Assembly: GCA_902776305.1 (NCBI GenBank)
Contig: CACYPS010000001.1
Span: 248,001 to 312,000, forward strand
Reading direction: 5' to 3'
Origin: an uncultured Lachnospiraceae bacterium
GTDB lineage: Bacteria > Bacillota > Clostridia > Lachnospirales > Lachnospiraceae
Length of the DNA stretch: 64,000 bases
Position 1 is the stretch's first letter. Each line of letters starts with the position of its first letter. Made by a program: the position numbers and the translations under genes. Under the pieces are notes generated by a model, which did not search any database, was not told the origin of the DNA, and saw only the letters and a list, made by a program, of their open reading frames with translations. Positions 36,313-44,727 of the stretch are shown here, piece after piece.

Positions 36313-37701
36313 TCACCCGTGGCGCGTCACCCTGAACCGATAGAGCGTCACGTCATCGTCATCCTCCAGGATGCCCGCCTTCTGCTTCGCTATGGAAATC
36401 TGCTCCTCCACAGTGTCGACCCCGTCAAGGTCAGGGAGCAGCAAGCCTCGCCGACGACCCTTTTCCACGATCACACCGTACAGCTTGACGTCGAGCTCGC
36501 TCTCGTCCGCAATTTTCTCCGCCGGCTCAAGGATATCCACGCCAATCTCCAGCATATCGAGCTCCGAAGGCCTTATAGGAGCAAAGCGCGGATCGCGGGT
36601 AGAAGCACTCACCGCATTCTGCATGATTTCTCTGGCGATATTGGATGCCGTAGGGGCGGTGGTACCGATGCAGCCCCTAAGACGTCCGTTCTCATGGATC
36701 GAGACAAAAGCCCCGGCCCTCTCCGTCATCATCTCTTTCGGCAGATCTGTCGGAAGGCTCGGCAGAACCCCGTTCCGGACATAACTCTCAACAGTCAGAC
36801 GAGCCAGACTGACATAGGCATCCTCACCTGCTCGTCTCACATTCAGCTGTGCCAGGGCATTCTCCTCATATTTCTCAAGGAAGTTCCTTTCTCCGTCATA
36901 ACCGCCCGGTTCAAATGTCACAATCCCATAACCGACACCAAACGGTCCCTCGTAGGATAACTGCCTTGCATTTACCCGGGTCCGGTCAAACGCGCCCGAC
37001 ATGATAACAAACGATCTGTGTCCGCACTCCGCTGCCCGGTCACAGAAGTCTTCACCGAATGTAAGCATCTCATCGAACGCCGCTCGTGAAAGACACGACA
37101 TGATTCTCTGATCATATTGAGGTCCTTCAGGGGCATATCCGTAAGGACCCTCGGCAAGCAGCTTGTGTGACAGGTCACCGCTCGCTATAATGACGCATCT
37201 GCGTCCGAGGGCCTCCGCCACCTGTTTCAGATACATCCCCAGTCTGTAGTGCATAGGCAAAGGAAGACCGGAGAGCCCTATCCGAACGGTTTTATAACCT
37301 GAGTAGTACTTGTTAATGAAATACAGAGGTATCATCGTCGCGTGATCGAGCTGTGATTCACGCTCACCGAGAGTTCCCGCAGGGAAGTCATTGTGTTCCG
37401 CGAGCTGCTCTATTGCATCGACGAATTCCGTGTCATACTCCGCGGTCAGCTTCACTTTTCCGGCACGGAAACGGGAAAAGGATCCCGTGGCCTTTCTGCC
37501 GGCGGAAATATGAAAATAATCCGCATAAAGGATTGTATGCGGACTGGTAATCAAAATCGTTTCCGGCTTCAGTTCCGCAATTTTCCGCCCCACTTCATGA
37601 TATGCATCGATTGTGTTCTGAATCGTCCTCTCCTGTCCGCGTCCGACTTCAGGTATGATCAGAGGAGGATGAGGTACTGCAAATGCTCCGACAATTCCCA
37701 T
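36313..37701 (-). CDS. MEMO-AMMECR1 fusion protein (AmmeMemoRadiSam system)
   Basis: A 462-residue fusion. Residues 1-270 are the MEMO/LigB-like fold (class III extradiol dioxygenase relatives): GAFAVPHPPLIIPEVGRG, LITSPHTILYADYF, ESQLDHATMIPLYF and IASGDLSHKL carry the metal-site histidines. Residues about 295-460 are AMMECR1: GAFVSIHENGRLRGCIGTT, STRDPRFAPIRPSEL and the C-terminal RGLLLPDLDGVDTVEEQ. Members of this trio normally sit next to a radical SAM protein; none is present in this window. The biochemical role of the system is not established. The ribosome site is weak. Confidence 0.93.
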   Translation of the reverse strand: MGIVGAFAVPHPPLIIPEVGRGQERTIQNTIDAYHEVGRKIAELKPETILITSPHTILYADYFHISAGRKATGSFSRFRAGKVKLTAEYDTEFVDAIEQLAEHNDFPAGTLGERESQLDHATMIPLYFINKYYSGYKTVRIGLSGLPLPMHYRLGMYLKQVAEALGRRCVIIASGDLSHKLLAEGPYGYAPEGPQYDQRIMSCLSRAAFDEMLTFGEDFCDRAAECGHRSFVIMSGAFDRTRVNARQLSYEGPFGVGYGIVTFEPGGYDGERNFLEKYEENALAQLNVRRAGEDAYVSLARLTVESYVRNGVLPSLPTDLPKEMMTERAGAFVSIHENGRLRGCIGTTAPTASNIAREIMQNAVSASTRDPRFAPIRPSELDMLEIGVDILEPAEKIADESELDVKLYGVIVEKGRRRGLLLPDLDGVDTVEEQISIAKQKAGILEDDDDVTLYRFRVTRHG

Positions 37702-37935
37702 ATTTCACGTAACGCCCGGTTATTCAAATGTCCAGGCCTTCCTTTCTCCCGGTACGACCGGGTATTTTTCTGCACGCTGAACCGGCTATGCGGCTCATTT
37801 TTTATAATTATATCACAAAACGAACTTGTAAATCACTCTGCGCGTTGTTAAGATAAAAGCATGCAAAAGACTTCCGCAAACATCACATGGACAGTCTAAT
37901 CATAAAAGCATCAAAAAGATTGGAAGGTAATTGAA

Positions 37936-38466
37936 ATGTCAGATTCAGAATTTCGCATTCGTGCTAAAAGAGGACATCATTCCAGGCTTCGCTTCTGGTT
38001 CGACCCGATGAATCAGAAAATTCTGGACGGAGATGCAGATCTCATCTATCCCGACGAGCTCTCCTGCGATAATATATGCACGCATGAGCTCTTTCTGCCT
38101 TTTATTGAAAAGTATTTTCCGGGAAAATTCCTGTTCCGCAGCGAATTGAATCTCATGCCGATGGAAAATGTCAAGGAAATGGTCGCAGAAGTACGCGCCT
38201 GTATAGAGCTGATTGACCAGGGTGATATGGATAATCCTCGCCTGAATATCGTCCGGGACGGCTTTGATATGGATCTTCTTGTTCCGAGTGAAGAGTATGA
38301 TGAAAAGTGGTTCGATGCTTCTCCTGCCGAGAAAAAAGAGGGCGTGAAAGAACATCGCGGTGTCATTACCGCTTTCTATACAAAAATCTGCGATTATCTC
38401 GATGAGATGATTGAAAAATACGAGCCGCAGGGATTCGAATATATCGCTATCTCAGCTCCGTCATAA
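37936..38466 (+). CDS. hypothetical protein
   Basis: A 176-residue acidic, cytoplasmic protein I do not recognise. It starts SEFRIRAKRGHHSRLRFWFD, has a repeated Asp/Glu-rich middle and an amphipathic C-terminal helix (ITAFYTKICDYLDEMIEKYE). No signal peptide, membrane segment or known catalytic motif. A good ribosome site (GGAAGG) precedes the ATG. It is alone on the plus strand and converges on the phosphoesterase gene, with a large hairpin between them. The frame is long and well supported by codon usage and ribosome site. Confidence 0.75.
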   Translation: MSDSEFRIRAKRGHHSRLRFWFDPMNQKILDGDADLIYPDELSCDNICTHELFLPFIEKYFPGKFLFRSELNLMPMENVKEMVAEVRACIELIDQGDMDNPRLNIVRDGFDMDLLVPSEEYDEKWFDASPAEKKEGVKEHRGVITAFYTKICDYLDEMIEKYEPQGFEYIAISAPS

Positions 38467-38520
38467 CATGCCTCATTTTTGTTTTCACGTATAGAACTTT
38501 AGGCTGCTTAAGGCTTGAAT

Positions 38521-38611
38521 AAAAATGTCGCACAGAGAACCGCATTACCGCTTATGGTTTGTATAAATACATAACCATGCGTTGTTATGCATGTCTCTGT
38601 GCGACATTTTT
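38521..38611. terminator. Large bidirectional branched terminator
   Basis: Arms AAAAATGTCGCACAGAGA (38521-38538) and TCTCTGTGCGACATTTTT (38594-38611) are perfect, giving T-runs on both strands. An inner stem (ATGGTTTGTAT / ATACATAACCAT) fills the loop. It separates converging genes and overlaps the last bases of the phosphoesterase gene. It resembles 53620-53717. Confidence 0.8.
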
Positions 38612-39402
38612 CATCCATGACAGTAGAACTCCGCCATATCATCCAGCCTCAGACAGCCCAACATGGCAAATCTCGGTTCTCTGACCGCACATCCGCAGTC
38701 AATATCTATGAGATGTCCCTTCCCTCCGTGCCATATTCTGCCTCGCCCGTCGGGAGCCGGGTCCCTGAACAGCGTTGTCGGCGTATGGCCGAAGATCATA
38801 GTCGTATTCTTAGGATACTTCACATAGAGTTCGGAGTAATCTATGGAATCGAATTCTGCGCTCATACGCGTGTTTCGCGGATAAATCCGGTCCCAGACAA
38901 TGTGCTGCTTTAATTCGCCGCTCGCGTCTTTAAAGAGGACAGGCTTATCGATATATGTATCCGCATGTGTAGCATGGCACAGATAAAAATGCCTGTCTCC
39001 CACCTGAACGTCAGGAATAATGAGATACCCGTTGCCGATATATTCGAGTATCGCTCTGCGCACAGCCCTTGGCTGCATAATGAAAGCATTCCATGTAGGA
39101 ATACCTCCGTTGTAAATCCATAGCATGAACTCCTGTGTGTTCAGAAGCTTATCGGGGTCTTTCGTGCCGACCATAAGCATGCGTTTAATAGCAGACAAAA
39201 ACAGCATCTCATGATTTCCGACAAGAAAGATGATATTCGGCTTATCCATGATATAGAGATAAGTCTGTATACCATCCGGTCCGCGATCTGCCACATCCCC
39301 GAGAATATACAGCGTATCAGCGTCAGAAAAAGAAATCTTCTCCAACATTCTGATAAAGAGATCATGCCGGCCGTGAAAATCTGACATGACATAAGTGCTC
39401 AA
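38611..39402 (-). CDS. metallophosphoesterase (serine/threonine-phosphatase-like)
   Basis: A 263-residue calcineurin-fold phosphoesterase. The metal motifs are DFHGRHD (residues about 8-14), GDVADRGPD (GDxxDRG) and VGNHEM (GNHE), as in bacterial PPP-type phosphatases and Ap4A hydrolases; the later HATH and FGHTPTT histidines are present. Substrate could be phosphoproteins or diadenosine polyphosphates. The start is TTG with AAGGAG upstream, and it overlaps the TGA stop of the preceding secreted-protein gene, so the two are coupled. Confidence 0.88.
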   Translation of the reverse strand: MSTYVMSDFHGRHDLFIRMLEKISFSDADTLYILGDVADRGPDGIQTYLYIMDKPNIIFLVGNHEMLFLSAIKRMLMVGTKDPDKLLNTQEFMLWIYNGGIPTWNAFIMQPRAVRRAILEYIGNGYLIIPDVQVGDRHFYLCHATHADTYIDKPVLFKDASGELKQHIVWDRIYPRNTRMSAEFDSIDYSELYVKYPKNTTMIFGHTPTTLFRDPAPDGRGRIWHGGKGHLIDIDCGCAVREPRFAMLGCLRLDDMAEFYCHG

Positions 39403-40403
39403 CTTAAATCTCCTTCCCCCGTTGGTTGCGGGATCAGTCCCTCTCCGGAACCATCTTCCTCTTCAGAACTATCCTCGACCATGTTGTCCCGCTCACTTGC
39501 AAGCAGTCCGTCTTCCGGTATCTCGCTGTTCAAAGGCATGCCCTCACTGTTTGTGTCCCAGGTGTCAATATAGCCTTTCTTTGTCTCTTTCGTATATTTT
39601 ATTGTTCCGCCTCCGGTTATTTTGAAAGATGCGATAATACAACCCGAATAATTTACCTTTGTCAGGTACATGTATTTTGTCTCGAATTCCGGTCTCGTCA
39701 GATCATTTGAATTGTGGATCTCGTACATGAACAAATTGTAGGATAATTTACCGAGAGTGCAGTCCCCGACATAGGTCTCATAGTTGCTCGTCTTAAGCCA
39801 TTCGTTGTCGTTGCCGGTACTTGTATAACGAAGCTCGGTAATCAGACCGGTCGCATAGGGATACTCATTATCCTCATTTGAAACATATGTCTCATAATTC
39901 TGTTTCTCGTAAAATCTGAGAGATATGGTATCCTTCGTCGCGGCATCATTATTCGTACTCTCATCCGACTTGACATCGATATATCTGCATTCCGCAACAA
40001 CATTTCCGACCCAGCATCCGGGAATCCAAAGTGTAAAATACTTAGTCCTCAGCTTTCTTGTTGTAATATCCGTAACTGTGGAATTATCAGGAATCGTCTG
40101 GTATCCATTTTCATCAATAACAGTATCCGCGTTCGGCGAAAAATCCTGCTTTTTAACTTCCTGCGCCGGTACTGCGATAATTTCCGGTGTCGGTATGCTC
40201 ACTATATATTGGCGGAACAGCCATGGGTTCTGTTCAACGAGTTCGGCTTTGGTGCCGTCCCCTCTGGTGTAGACCTTGCGTTCCTTTTTTTCTTCAGTGG
40301 TCTTGATTCCGCTGAAGTTACTCGCCATATAGCTGTACCCTAAACCTACGGACGCAAAAATAATCGCCATCGCCGTCAGAAGAAGGGGAATTAGTCGTTT
40401 CAT
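39399..40403 (-). CDS. secreted protein of unknown function
   Basis: A 334-residue exported protein. Residues 1-28 form a signal anchor (LIPLLLTAMAIIFASVGLGY), without a lipobox Cys. The body has mixed beta-like segments (KYFTLWIPGCWVGNVVAECRYIDV, TISLRFYEKQNYETYV, KLSYNLFMYEIHN, GCIIASFKITGGG) and ends in a very acidic tail. No catalytic motif is recognised. The pattern WIPGCWVG...ISLRFYEK recalls extracellular proteins of unknown function seen in Lachnospiraceae. It overlaps the phosphoesterase gene by 4 bp. Confidence 0.7.
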   Translation of the reverse strand: MKRLIPLLLTAMAIIFASVGLGYSYMASNFSGIKTTEEKKERKVYTRGDGTKAELVEQNPWLFRQYIVSIPTPEIIAVPAQEVKKQDFSPNADTVIDENGYQTIPDNSTVTDITTRKLRTKYFTLWIPGCWVGNVVAECRYIDVKSDESTNNDAATKDTISLRFYEKQNYETYVSNEDNEYPYATGLITELRYTSTGNDNEWLKTSNYETYVGDCTLGKLSYNLFMYEIHNSNDLTRPEFETKYMYLTKVNYSGCIIASFKITGGGTIKYTKETKKGYIDTWDTNSEGMPLNSEIPEDGLLASERDNMVEDSSEEEDGSGEGLIPQPTGEGDLS

Positions 40404-40490
40404 GCAAGCTTTCTCCTTTAAGCTTTCAATATTCTATACGCAAAACTGAATAACACCCCTTATAATATCATATTCAGACGATTCTGTCAC

Positions 40491-40922
40491 TCATACGTTA
40501 TGTACCGGCTTATAAGCATTCTGACTGCCGCTATTCTTATAAGCATTCTGGCTGCCGCTATTTAAATCTGTATACTTTTTTCGAAATTCCGTAGGAGTTA
40601 TGCCGCTCCATTCTCTGAATCTCCGGCAAAAATAAGCCAGATCCTGGTACCCGCTCTCAAGACTTATATCCCGAACTGACCTCGTAGTATCGACAAGAAG
40701 CCGGGCGGCATATTTCATCCTGCACCCTCTGACGGTCTGGTTCAAGCTGTAACGATAGACCTCCGAATACAAAGTTCTCAGATAATTCTTTGATAATCCG
40801 ACATGATCAGCAACATCATCCCATGTCAGTTCCTCCAGGAAGTGATTTATAATATACGTGTGCGCCTCGTACACTTCCCTCCTCACATGCGTCGAATTAC
40901 AGAACCTGTGATTTCTATCCAT
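40491..40922 (-). CDS. AraC-type DNA-binding domain protein
   Basis: A 143-residue protein consisting mainly of the two helix-turn-helix AraC module (residues about 20-118): LTWDDVADHVGLSKNYLRTLY and VRDISLESGYQDLAYFCRRFREWSGITPTEFRKKY. There is no ligand-binding or receiver domain. The C-terminus carries two copies of NSGSQNAYK, from a 27-bp DNA duplication. It overlaps the next AraC-type gene by 8 bp (ATGGATAG), with no good ribosome site of its own, so it depends on coupling. Probably a DNA-binding partner of the neighbouring regulator. Confidence 0.85.
   Translation of the reverse strand: MDRNHRFCNSTHVRREVYEAHTYIINHFLEELTWDDVADHVGLSKNYLRTLYSEVYRYSLNQTVRGCRMKYAARLLVDTTRSVRDISLESGYQDLAYFCRRFREWSGITPTEFRKKYTDLNSGSQNAYKNSGSQNAYKPVHNV
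40509..40562. repeat. 27-bp tandem duplication inside the AraC gene
   Basis: Two 27-bp units (40509-40535, 40536-40562) differ at one base and encode the repeated peptide NSGSQNAYK. Confidence 0.9.
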
Positions 40923-41490
40923 TTCTACTGTTTCGCCCTATCGATTTTCTGTTTTCTCGATACTCCGAAGGTGTTTCATGATAGTGGTCACGGAACACAC
41001 GGCAGAAATAGGAGGGCTGTTTATAACCCACTTCCGTAGAAATATCACTGATTGACATATCATCTGTCAGCAGCAGAAAAACAGCTCTTTCAAGCCTCAC
41101 TTTTTCAATGTAGGCGCGCACAGTCATTTTTTCCTCTTTTTTGAATAAAGTACATAGATAATTAGGGGTAAGATGAATGATTGCTGCAAGCTTTGAATTG
41201 TTGATCGATTCATTATAATGATCCCGAATATATTGCTTGATATACCCGAGATCCTGCTTGGCATTCCCTTTCGTCGGTGAAAATGGCAGTTTTCCGCCGC
41301 CATCTCCCTCGGCAATGGATGAACTCACGTCTGCAACAATTACATCCGCTCCCTCACTGCGAATCGTTTCTGCCGCCTCAGACATGCTGGAACATCTGCA
41401 GATCACGGTCTCTTCCTGTCCGTTTTTTATCATGTTCTGCAGACGATTAAACCTTATGCTGCCTTCGGCGACAATCAGTATCTTTTGCAT
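40915..41490 (-). CDS. AraC-type regulator with truncated receiver-like domain
   Basis: A 191-residue protein. Residues 1-60 (QKILIVAEGSIRFNRLQNMI, EGADVIVADVS) look like the first half of a response-regulator receiver: strand 1, helix 1, strand 3 with its Asp. Strands 4-5 and helices 4-5 are missing, and the acidic pair of strand 1 is reduced. The AraC module follows (about 95-190): NSKLAAIIHLTPNYLCTLF and ISDISTEVGYKQPSYFCRVFRDHYHETPSEYRE. The start MQKIL is preferred over a longer frame; GGAGG lies about ten bases upstream. Probably not phosphorylated normally. It overlaps the short AraC gene downstream. Confidence 0.82.
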   Translation of the reverse strand: MQKILIVAEGSIRFNRLQNMIKNGQEETVICRCSSMSEAAETIRSEGADVIVADVSSSIAEGDGGGKLPFSPTKGNAKQDLGYIKQYIRDHYNESINNSKLAAIIHLTPNYLCTLFKKEEKMTVRAYIEKVRLERAVFLLLTDDMSISDISTEVGYKQPSYFCRVFRDHYHETPSEYRENRKSIGRNSRNG

Positions 41491-41727
41491 ACCTTCGTCA
41501 CCTCCTGATAATAATAAACCCGAAAATGACAACGATTTCAAGTTAAACGCCCAATTTTGGTGTTTTATTAATACTATTTGTTAAGTTTTTTATATTAAAT
41601 ATGAAATAAACCGGTATTTCAGTAAAACGGCAGCACGTTATCCAAGGCATATGTGCAGCCGAAAATCAGCATGCTGAACACGCTTATCGATCCTATATGA
41701 CAAACAGCATCATGATCATCTAACCGC

Positions 41728-42042
41728 TTACATAAAGCCCAGAATCAGTTCAGCAATTAAAACAGTCGCCGATGCACCGCAGGCCACCACAATCAGGCTC
41801 TGTCTCCTGAAAGCCAGAATCAGAGCGGCCGCAAAGCCAATACATGCAGATGAAACATAATCCGTCGAGGTAATGATCGCGGGAAATGTCATGGCAGCCA
41901 GAGTCGCAAACGGTACATAATAAAGGAAAGACCGTATGAATTTGCTTTTGATTTCTTTTCTGATCAGTGTAAGAGGAAGCGCCCTGATCGCATATGTGAC
42001 AGCAGCCATCACAAGAATATATAAATATACCGAATGAGTCAT
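41728..42042 (-). CDS. azlD: AzlD family branched-chain amino acid exporter subunit
   Basis: A 104-residue membrane protein with about four helices, matching AzlD: YLYILVMAAVTYAIRALPLTL at the start, YVPFATLAAMTFPAII in the middle. AzlC and AzlD together form a branched-chain amino acid exporter. It follows azlC after 158 bp, which contain a decayed duplicate of the azlC tail. Length matches family. Confidence 0.9.
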   Translation of the reverse strand: MTHSVYLYILVMAAVTYAIRALPLTLIRKEIKSKFIRSFLYYVPFATLAAMTFPAIITSTDYVSSACIGFAAALILAFRRQSLIVVACGASATVLIAELILGFM

Positions 42043-42103
42043 AATCTTAAACCTCGTTTACAACGCAGAACTTCAAATTTTAATGTCTGCGAACGTAAAT
42101 ATT

Positions 42104-42147
42104 CACGGAGCAATCTGTTTAGTTTCAATCGGCTGTATTTACAGCTC
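42104..42147 (-). repeat. Decayed duplicate of the azlC 3' end
   Basis: About 44 bp similar to the final codons of azlC at about 42186-42230 (GGAGCAATCTGTTTAGTTTC against GGAACAATCTGCTTAATTCT). It has no frame of its own. Confidence 0.5.
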
Positions 42148-42200
42148 AAAAAATCAGCTTAGACCTCGAAGGCCGATATTTAATCCGCGGAACAATCTGC

Positions 42201-42899
42201 TTAATTCTCGACCGGCCATATATATGCAGCAGCACCTGCTACGAGCACTGTCACGATAATGATTCTCATGCCTCCTGACAGGGCACGGAGCACGGGAGCA
42301 TATGTAAAGATCGTAGCAGCCACCATACCTGCAACCACCGTAATCAGCACCGGTCGCGACTCCCTGGCCGGGGGTATGATAATGGCAATGAACATGCCGT
42401 ACAGAGCAATGCCGAGCGCACTGATCAGCCGCTGTGGCAGGATCGCACCCGCGGAAGCTCCGAGCACAGTGCCCGAAACCCACCCGAAAACGGAAACGAG
42501 CGTCGCTCCGTAAGAAAAGTACGGACTGAGCGCACCCTTTCTCATTACGCTGATGCCGAAGATTTCATCGGTCACGCCGTAGGCTATACCGAGCCTGTGA
42601 AACGTCGGAGTCTCCGGCGTGAGCTTCTGTGAAAGAGCAGCTGACATGAGAAGATACCGAAGATTTACGATGGCCTGCAGAATAGCCATCTCGATATAGG
42701 AACCGGCTGATGCAATTACAGCCAGTCCGGCAAACTGTCCCGCTGATGTCACATTCAGAAGAGACAGGAGCCCAGCCTGAAAAGGCGACAGATTAATATC
42801 TGCCGCCTGAATACCAAATGCGAAGGATACAGCAAAGTATCCGAGACATATAGGAATGCCGTTTTTCATTCCCTGTAAAAAATTCTGTTTATTCGTCAT
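42201..42899 (-). CDS. azlC: AzlC family branched-chain amino acid exporter subunit
   Basis: A 232-residue membrane protein with the AzlC signature region GIPICLGYFAVSFAFGIQAA, then SPFQAGLLSLLNVTSAGQFAG and YGVTDEIFGISV. It is the larger subunit of the AzlCD exporter of leucine, isoleucine and valine (azaleucine resistance). The ATG at 42899 is taken; a TTG at 42926 would add nine residues and overlap the upstream stop. Neither has a strong ribosome site, so coupling to the upstream ligase gene is likely. Confidence 0.9.
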   Translation of the reverse strand: MTNKQNFLQGMKNGIPICLGYFAVSFAFGIQAADINLSPFQAGLLSLLNVTSAGQFAGLAVIASAGSYIEMAILQAIVNLRYLLMSAALSQKLTPETPTFHRLGIAYGVTDEIFGISVMRKGALSPYFSYGATLVSVFGWVSGTVLGASAGAILPQRLISALGIALYGMFIAIIIPPARESRPVLITVVAGMVAATIFTYAPVLRALSGGMRIIIVTVLVAGAAAYIWPVEN

Positions 42900-42922
42900 A
42901 CCGGTTATGTCCAAACTATATG

Positions 42923-44569
42923 TCAAAAATCAATCTGATTCTCTGCAGCGACCAGACCCGTAACCGCATATTCTTCACGCAGACGCGGTTTCTCGATCTT
43001 GCCCGTCGCGTTGCGCGGCACATGAGCAAAGATGATCTCACGCGGTCTCTTGTACTTCGGAAGTTTCATGCAGTATTCCTCAATGTCGTCCCGCGTGCAT
43101 GTATATCCTTCTTTGATCTCGATGATAGCCGCAGTCTTTTCGCCGAGACGCTTATCCGGGAATCCGATGACCGCAACATCCTTGACCGGCTCATACGTAT
43201 GCAGGAAGTCTTCGATCTGTACAGGATAAATATTTTCACCGCCGGAAATAATGACATCTTTCTTGCGGTCTACCAGATAGTAGAAGCCGTCCTTGTCGCG
43301 CTTTGCCATATCGCCTGTATAGAGCCATCCTTCGTCATCCAAAACTTCAGCCGTAGCAATCGGATCATTAAAGTAGCAGGTCATGACACCCGGACCATAA
43401 ACGGCGAGTTCTCCGACCTTCTCGCTCTCTTCGATGACATTTCTGTCTTCATCAACGATTTTCGCCTGCCAGCCGTATCCGGGAACACCGATCGCGCCGA
43501 CTTTGTCAATATTTTCAACACCAAGGTGTACGCAGCCCGGTCCGATCGATTCGGAAAGACCGTAATTAGTGTCATACTGGTGATTCGGGAAATAGCTCTT
43601 CCACTGTCTGATCAGGCTTTTCGGAACCGGCTGTGCACCGATGTGCATAAGTCTCCAACGTTTCAGATTATAATTCTCGAGCTTGAGATCCCCGCGATCC
43701 AGCGCGTCAAGAATATCCTGTGCCCACGGAACCAGAAGCCATACTATACTGCATCTTTCGGCTGAAACCGCGGAAAGAACATCCTTCGGCTTTGTACCTT
43801 TCAGAAGGACAGCCTTGCTGCCGGATATAAGACTTCCGAACCAGTGCATCTTGGCGCCTGTATGGTACAGCGGAGGTATGCACAGGAATACATCATCTCT
43901 GGTCTGTCCATGATGCTTCTGCTCAACTTTAGCAGAGTGCATAAGAGACTCATGGTTGTGAAGAATAGCTTTCGGGAAACCGGTTGTTCCGGATGAGAAA
44001 TAGATTGCTGCGTTGTCCTCATCCGTGACCAGGATCTTCGGGTCCTTGGATGAGCAGTTGCTTGTAAGCTTCGTATAGTCTTCCGCGAAAGACGGACAGG
44101 AATCGCCATAGAAGAACAGAAGTCTGTTCTTGGAAATCCGATCCGCTATCTCCTCAACACGGCCGATAAATTCCTGTCCGAAAATAAGGACGTCGCACTC
44201 CGCCAGTTTTACACAGTACTCGATCTCATCGGCAGAATAACGGAAGTTGAGAGGAACTGCGAGAGCGCCTGTTTTGAGGACGCCAAAGTAGATGGGAAGC
44301 CATTCCAGGCAGTTCATCAGAAGAATACCTACCTTGTCGTCTTTCTTAATCCCTCTCTCGATGAGGAGGTTCGCGAAACGATTCGCTTTTTCATTAAAAA
44401 CACGCCATGTGATTTCTCTACGGTAGGGACCGACATTCTTGGTCTCAACGAGATCGTATTCTCGCCAGGTCATTCTTCTATCGTCATCTTTAGCAGGATT
44501 AAGCTCTACGAGAGCGATATCTTCCGGATATAATTTGCAGTTCTGCTCTAACAAGTTTGTAATGGGCAT
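42923..44569 (-). CDS. acyl-CoA synthetase (AMP-forming)
   Basis: A 548-residue class I adenylate-forming enzyme. The phosphate loop is IYFSSGTTGFPKAI (about residue 200), then YGLSES, the hinge GWLYTGDMAKRDKDGFYYLVDRKKD, and the catalytic lysine in ATGKIEKP. It activates a carboxylic acid through an acyl-AMP and loads CoA. Near the N-terminus two similar stretches (RMTWREYD and EITWRVFNEKANRFAN) suggest a small local duplication or insertion. It is directly followed by azlC, so a substrate from branched-chain amino acid metabolism, such as a branched short-chain acid, is plausible but not proven. Confidence 0.88.
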   Translation of the reverse strand: MPITNLLEQNCKLYPEDIALVELNPAKDDDRRMTWREYDLVETKNVGPYRREITWRVFNEKANRFANLLIERGIKKDDKVGILLMNCLEWLPIYFGVLKTGALAVPLNFRYSADEIEYCVKLAECDVLIFGQEFIGRVEEIADRISKNRLLFFYGDSCPSFAEDYTKLTSNCSSKDPKILVTDEDNAAIYFSSGTTGFPKAILHNHESLMHSAKVEQKHHGQTRDDVFLCIPPLYHTGAKMHWFGSLISGSKAVLLKGTKPKDVLSAVSAERCSIVWLLVPWAQDILDALDRGDLKLENYNLKRWRLMHIGAQPVPKSLIRQWKSYFPNHQYDTNYGLSESIGPGCVHLGVENIDKVGAIGVPGYGWQAKIVDEDRNVIEESEKVGELAVYGPGVMTCYFNDPIATAEVLDDEGWLYTGDMAKRDKDGFYYLVDRKKDVIISGGENIYPVQIEDFLHTYEPVKDVAVIGFPDKRLGEKTAAIIEIKEGYTCTRDDIEEYCMKLPKYKRPREIIFAHVPRNATGKIEKPRLREEYAVTGLVAAENQIDF

Positions 44570-44676
44570 GTCGTATACTTCCTTATTAATTTATTGTTTT
44601 AACGCGTTTGGGCGCTAAAGTGAGTATATTCTTTTACGACTATAATGTCAACCTCGACTTTTCCTCAGTAAGATAT

Positions 44677-44698
44677 CAGGAACGCTGAAACGTTCTTA
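44677..44698. repeat. Degenerate family A hairpin
   Basis: AGGAACG-CTGAAA-CGTTCTT resembles stem 1 of family A, located between the ligase promoter and the LTA synthase stop. Confidence 0.4.
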
Positions 44699-44727
44699 CT
44701 TTGCATGTTGAGAAGAACCTTCACGTA

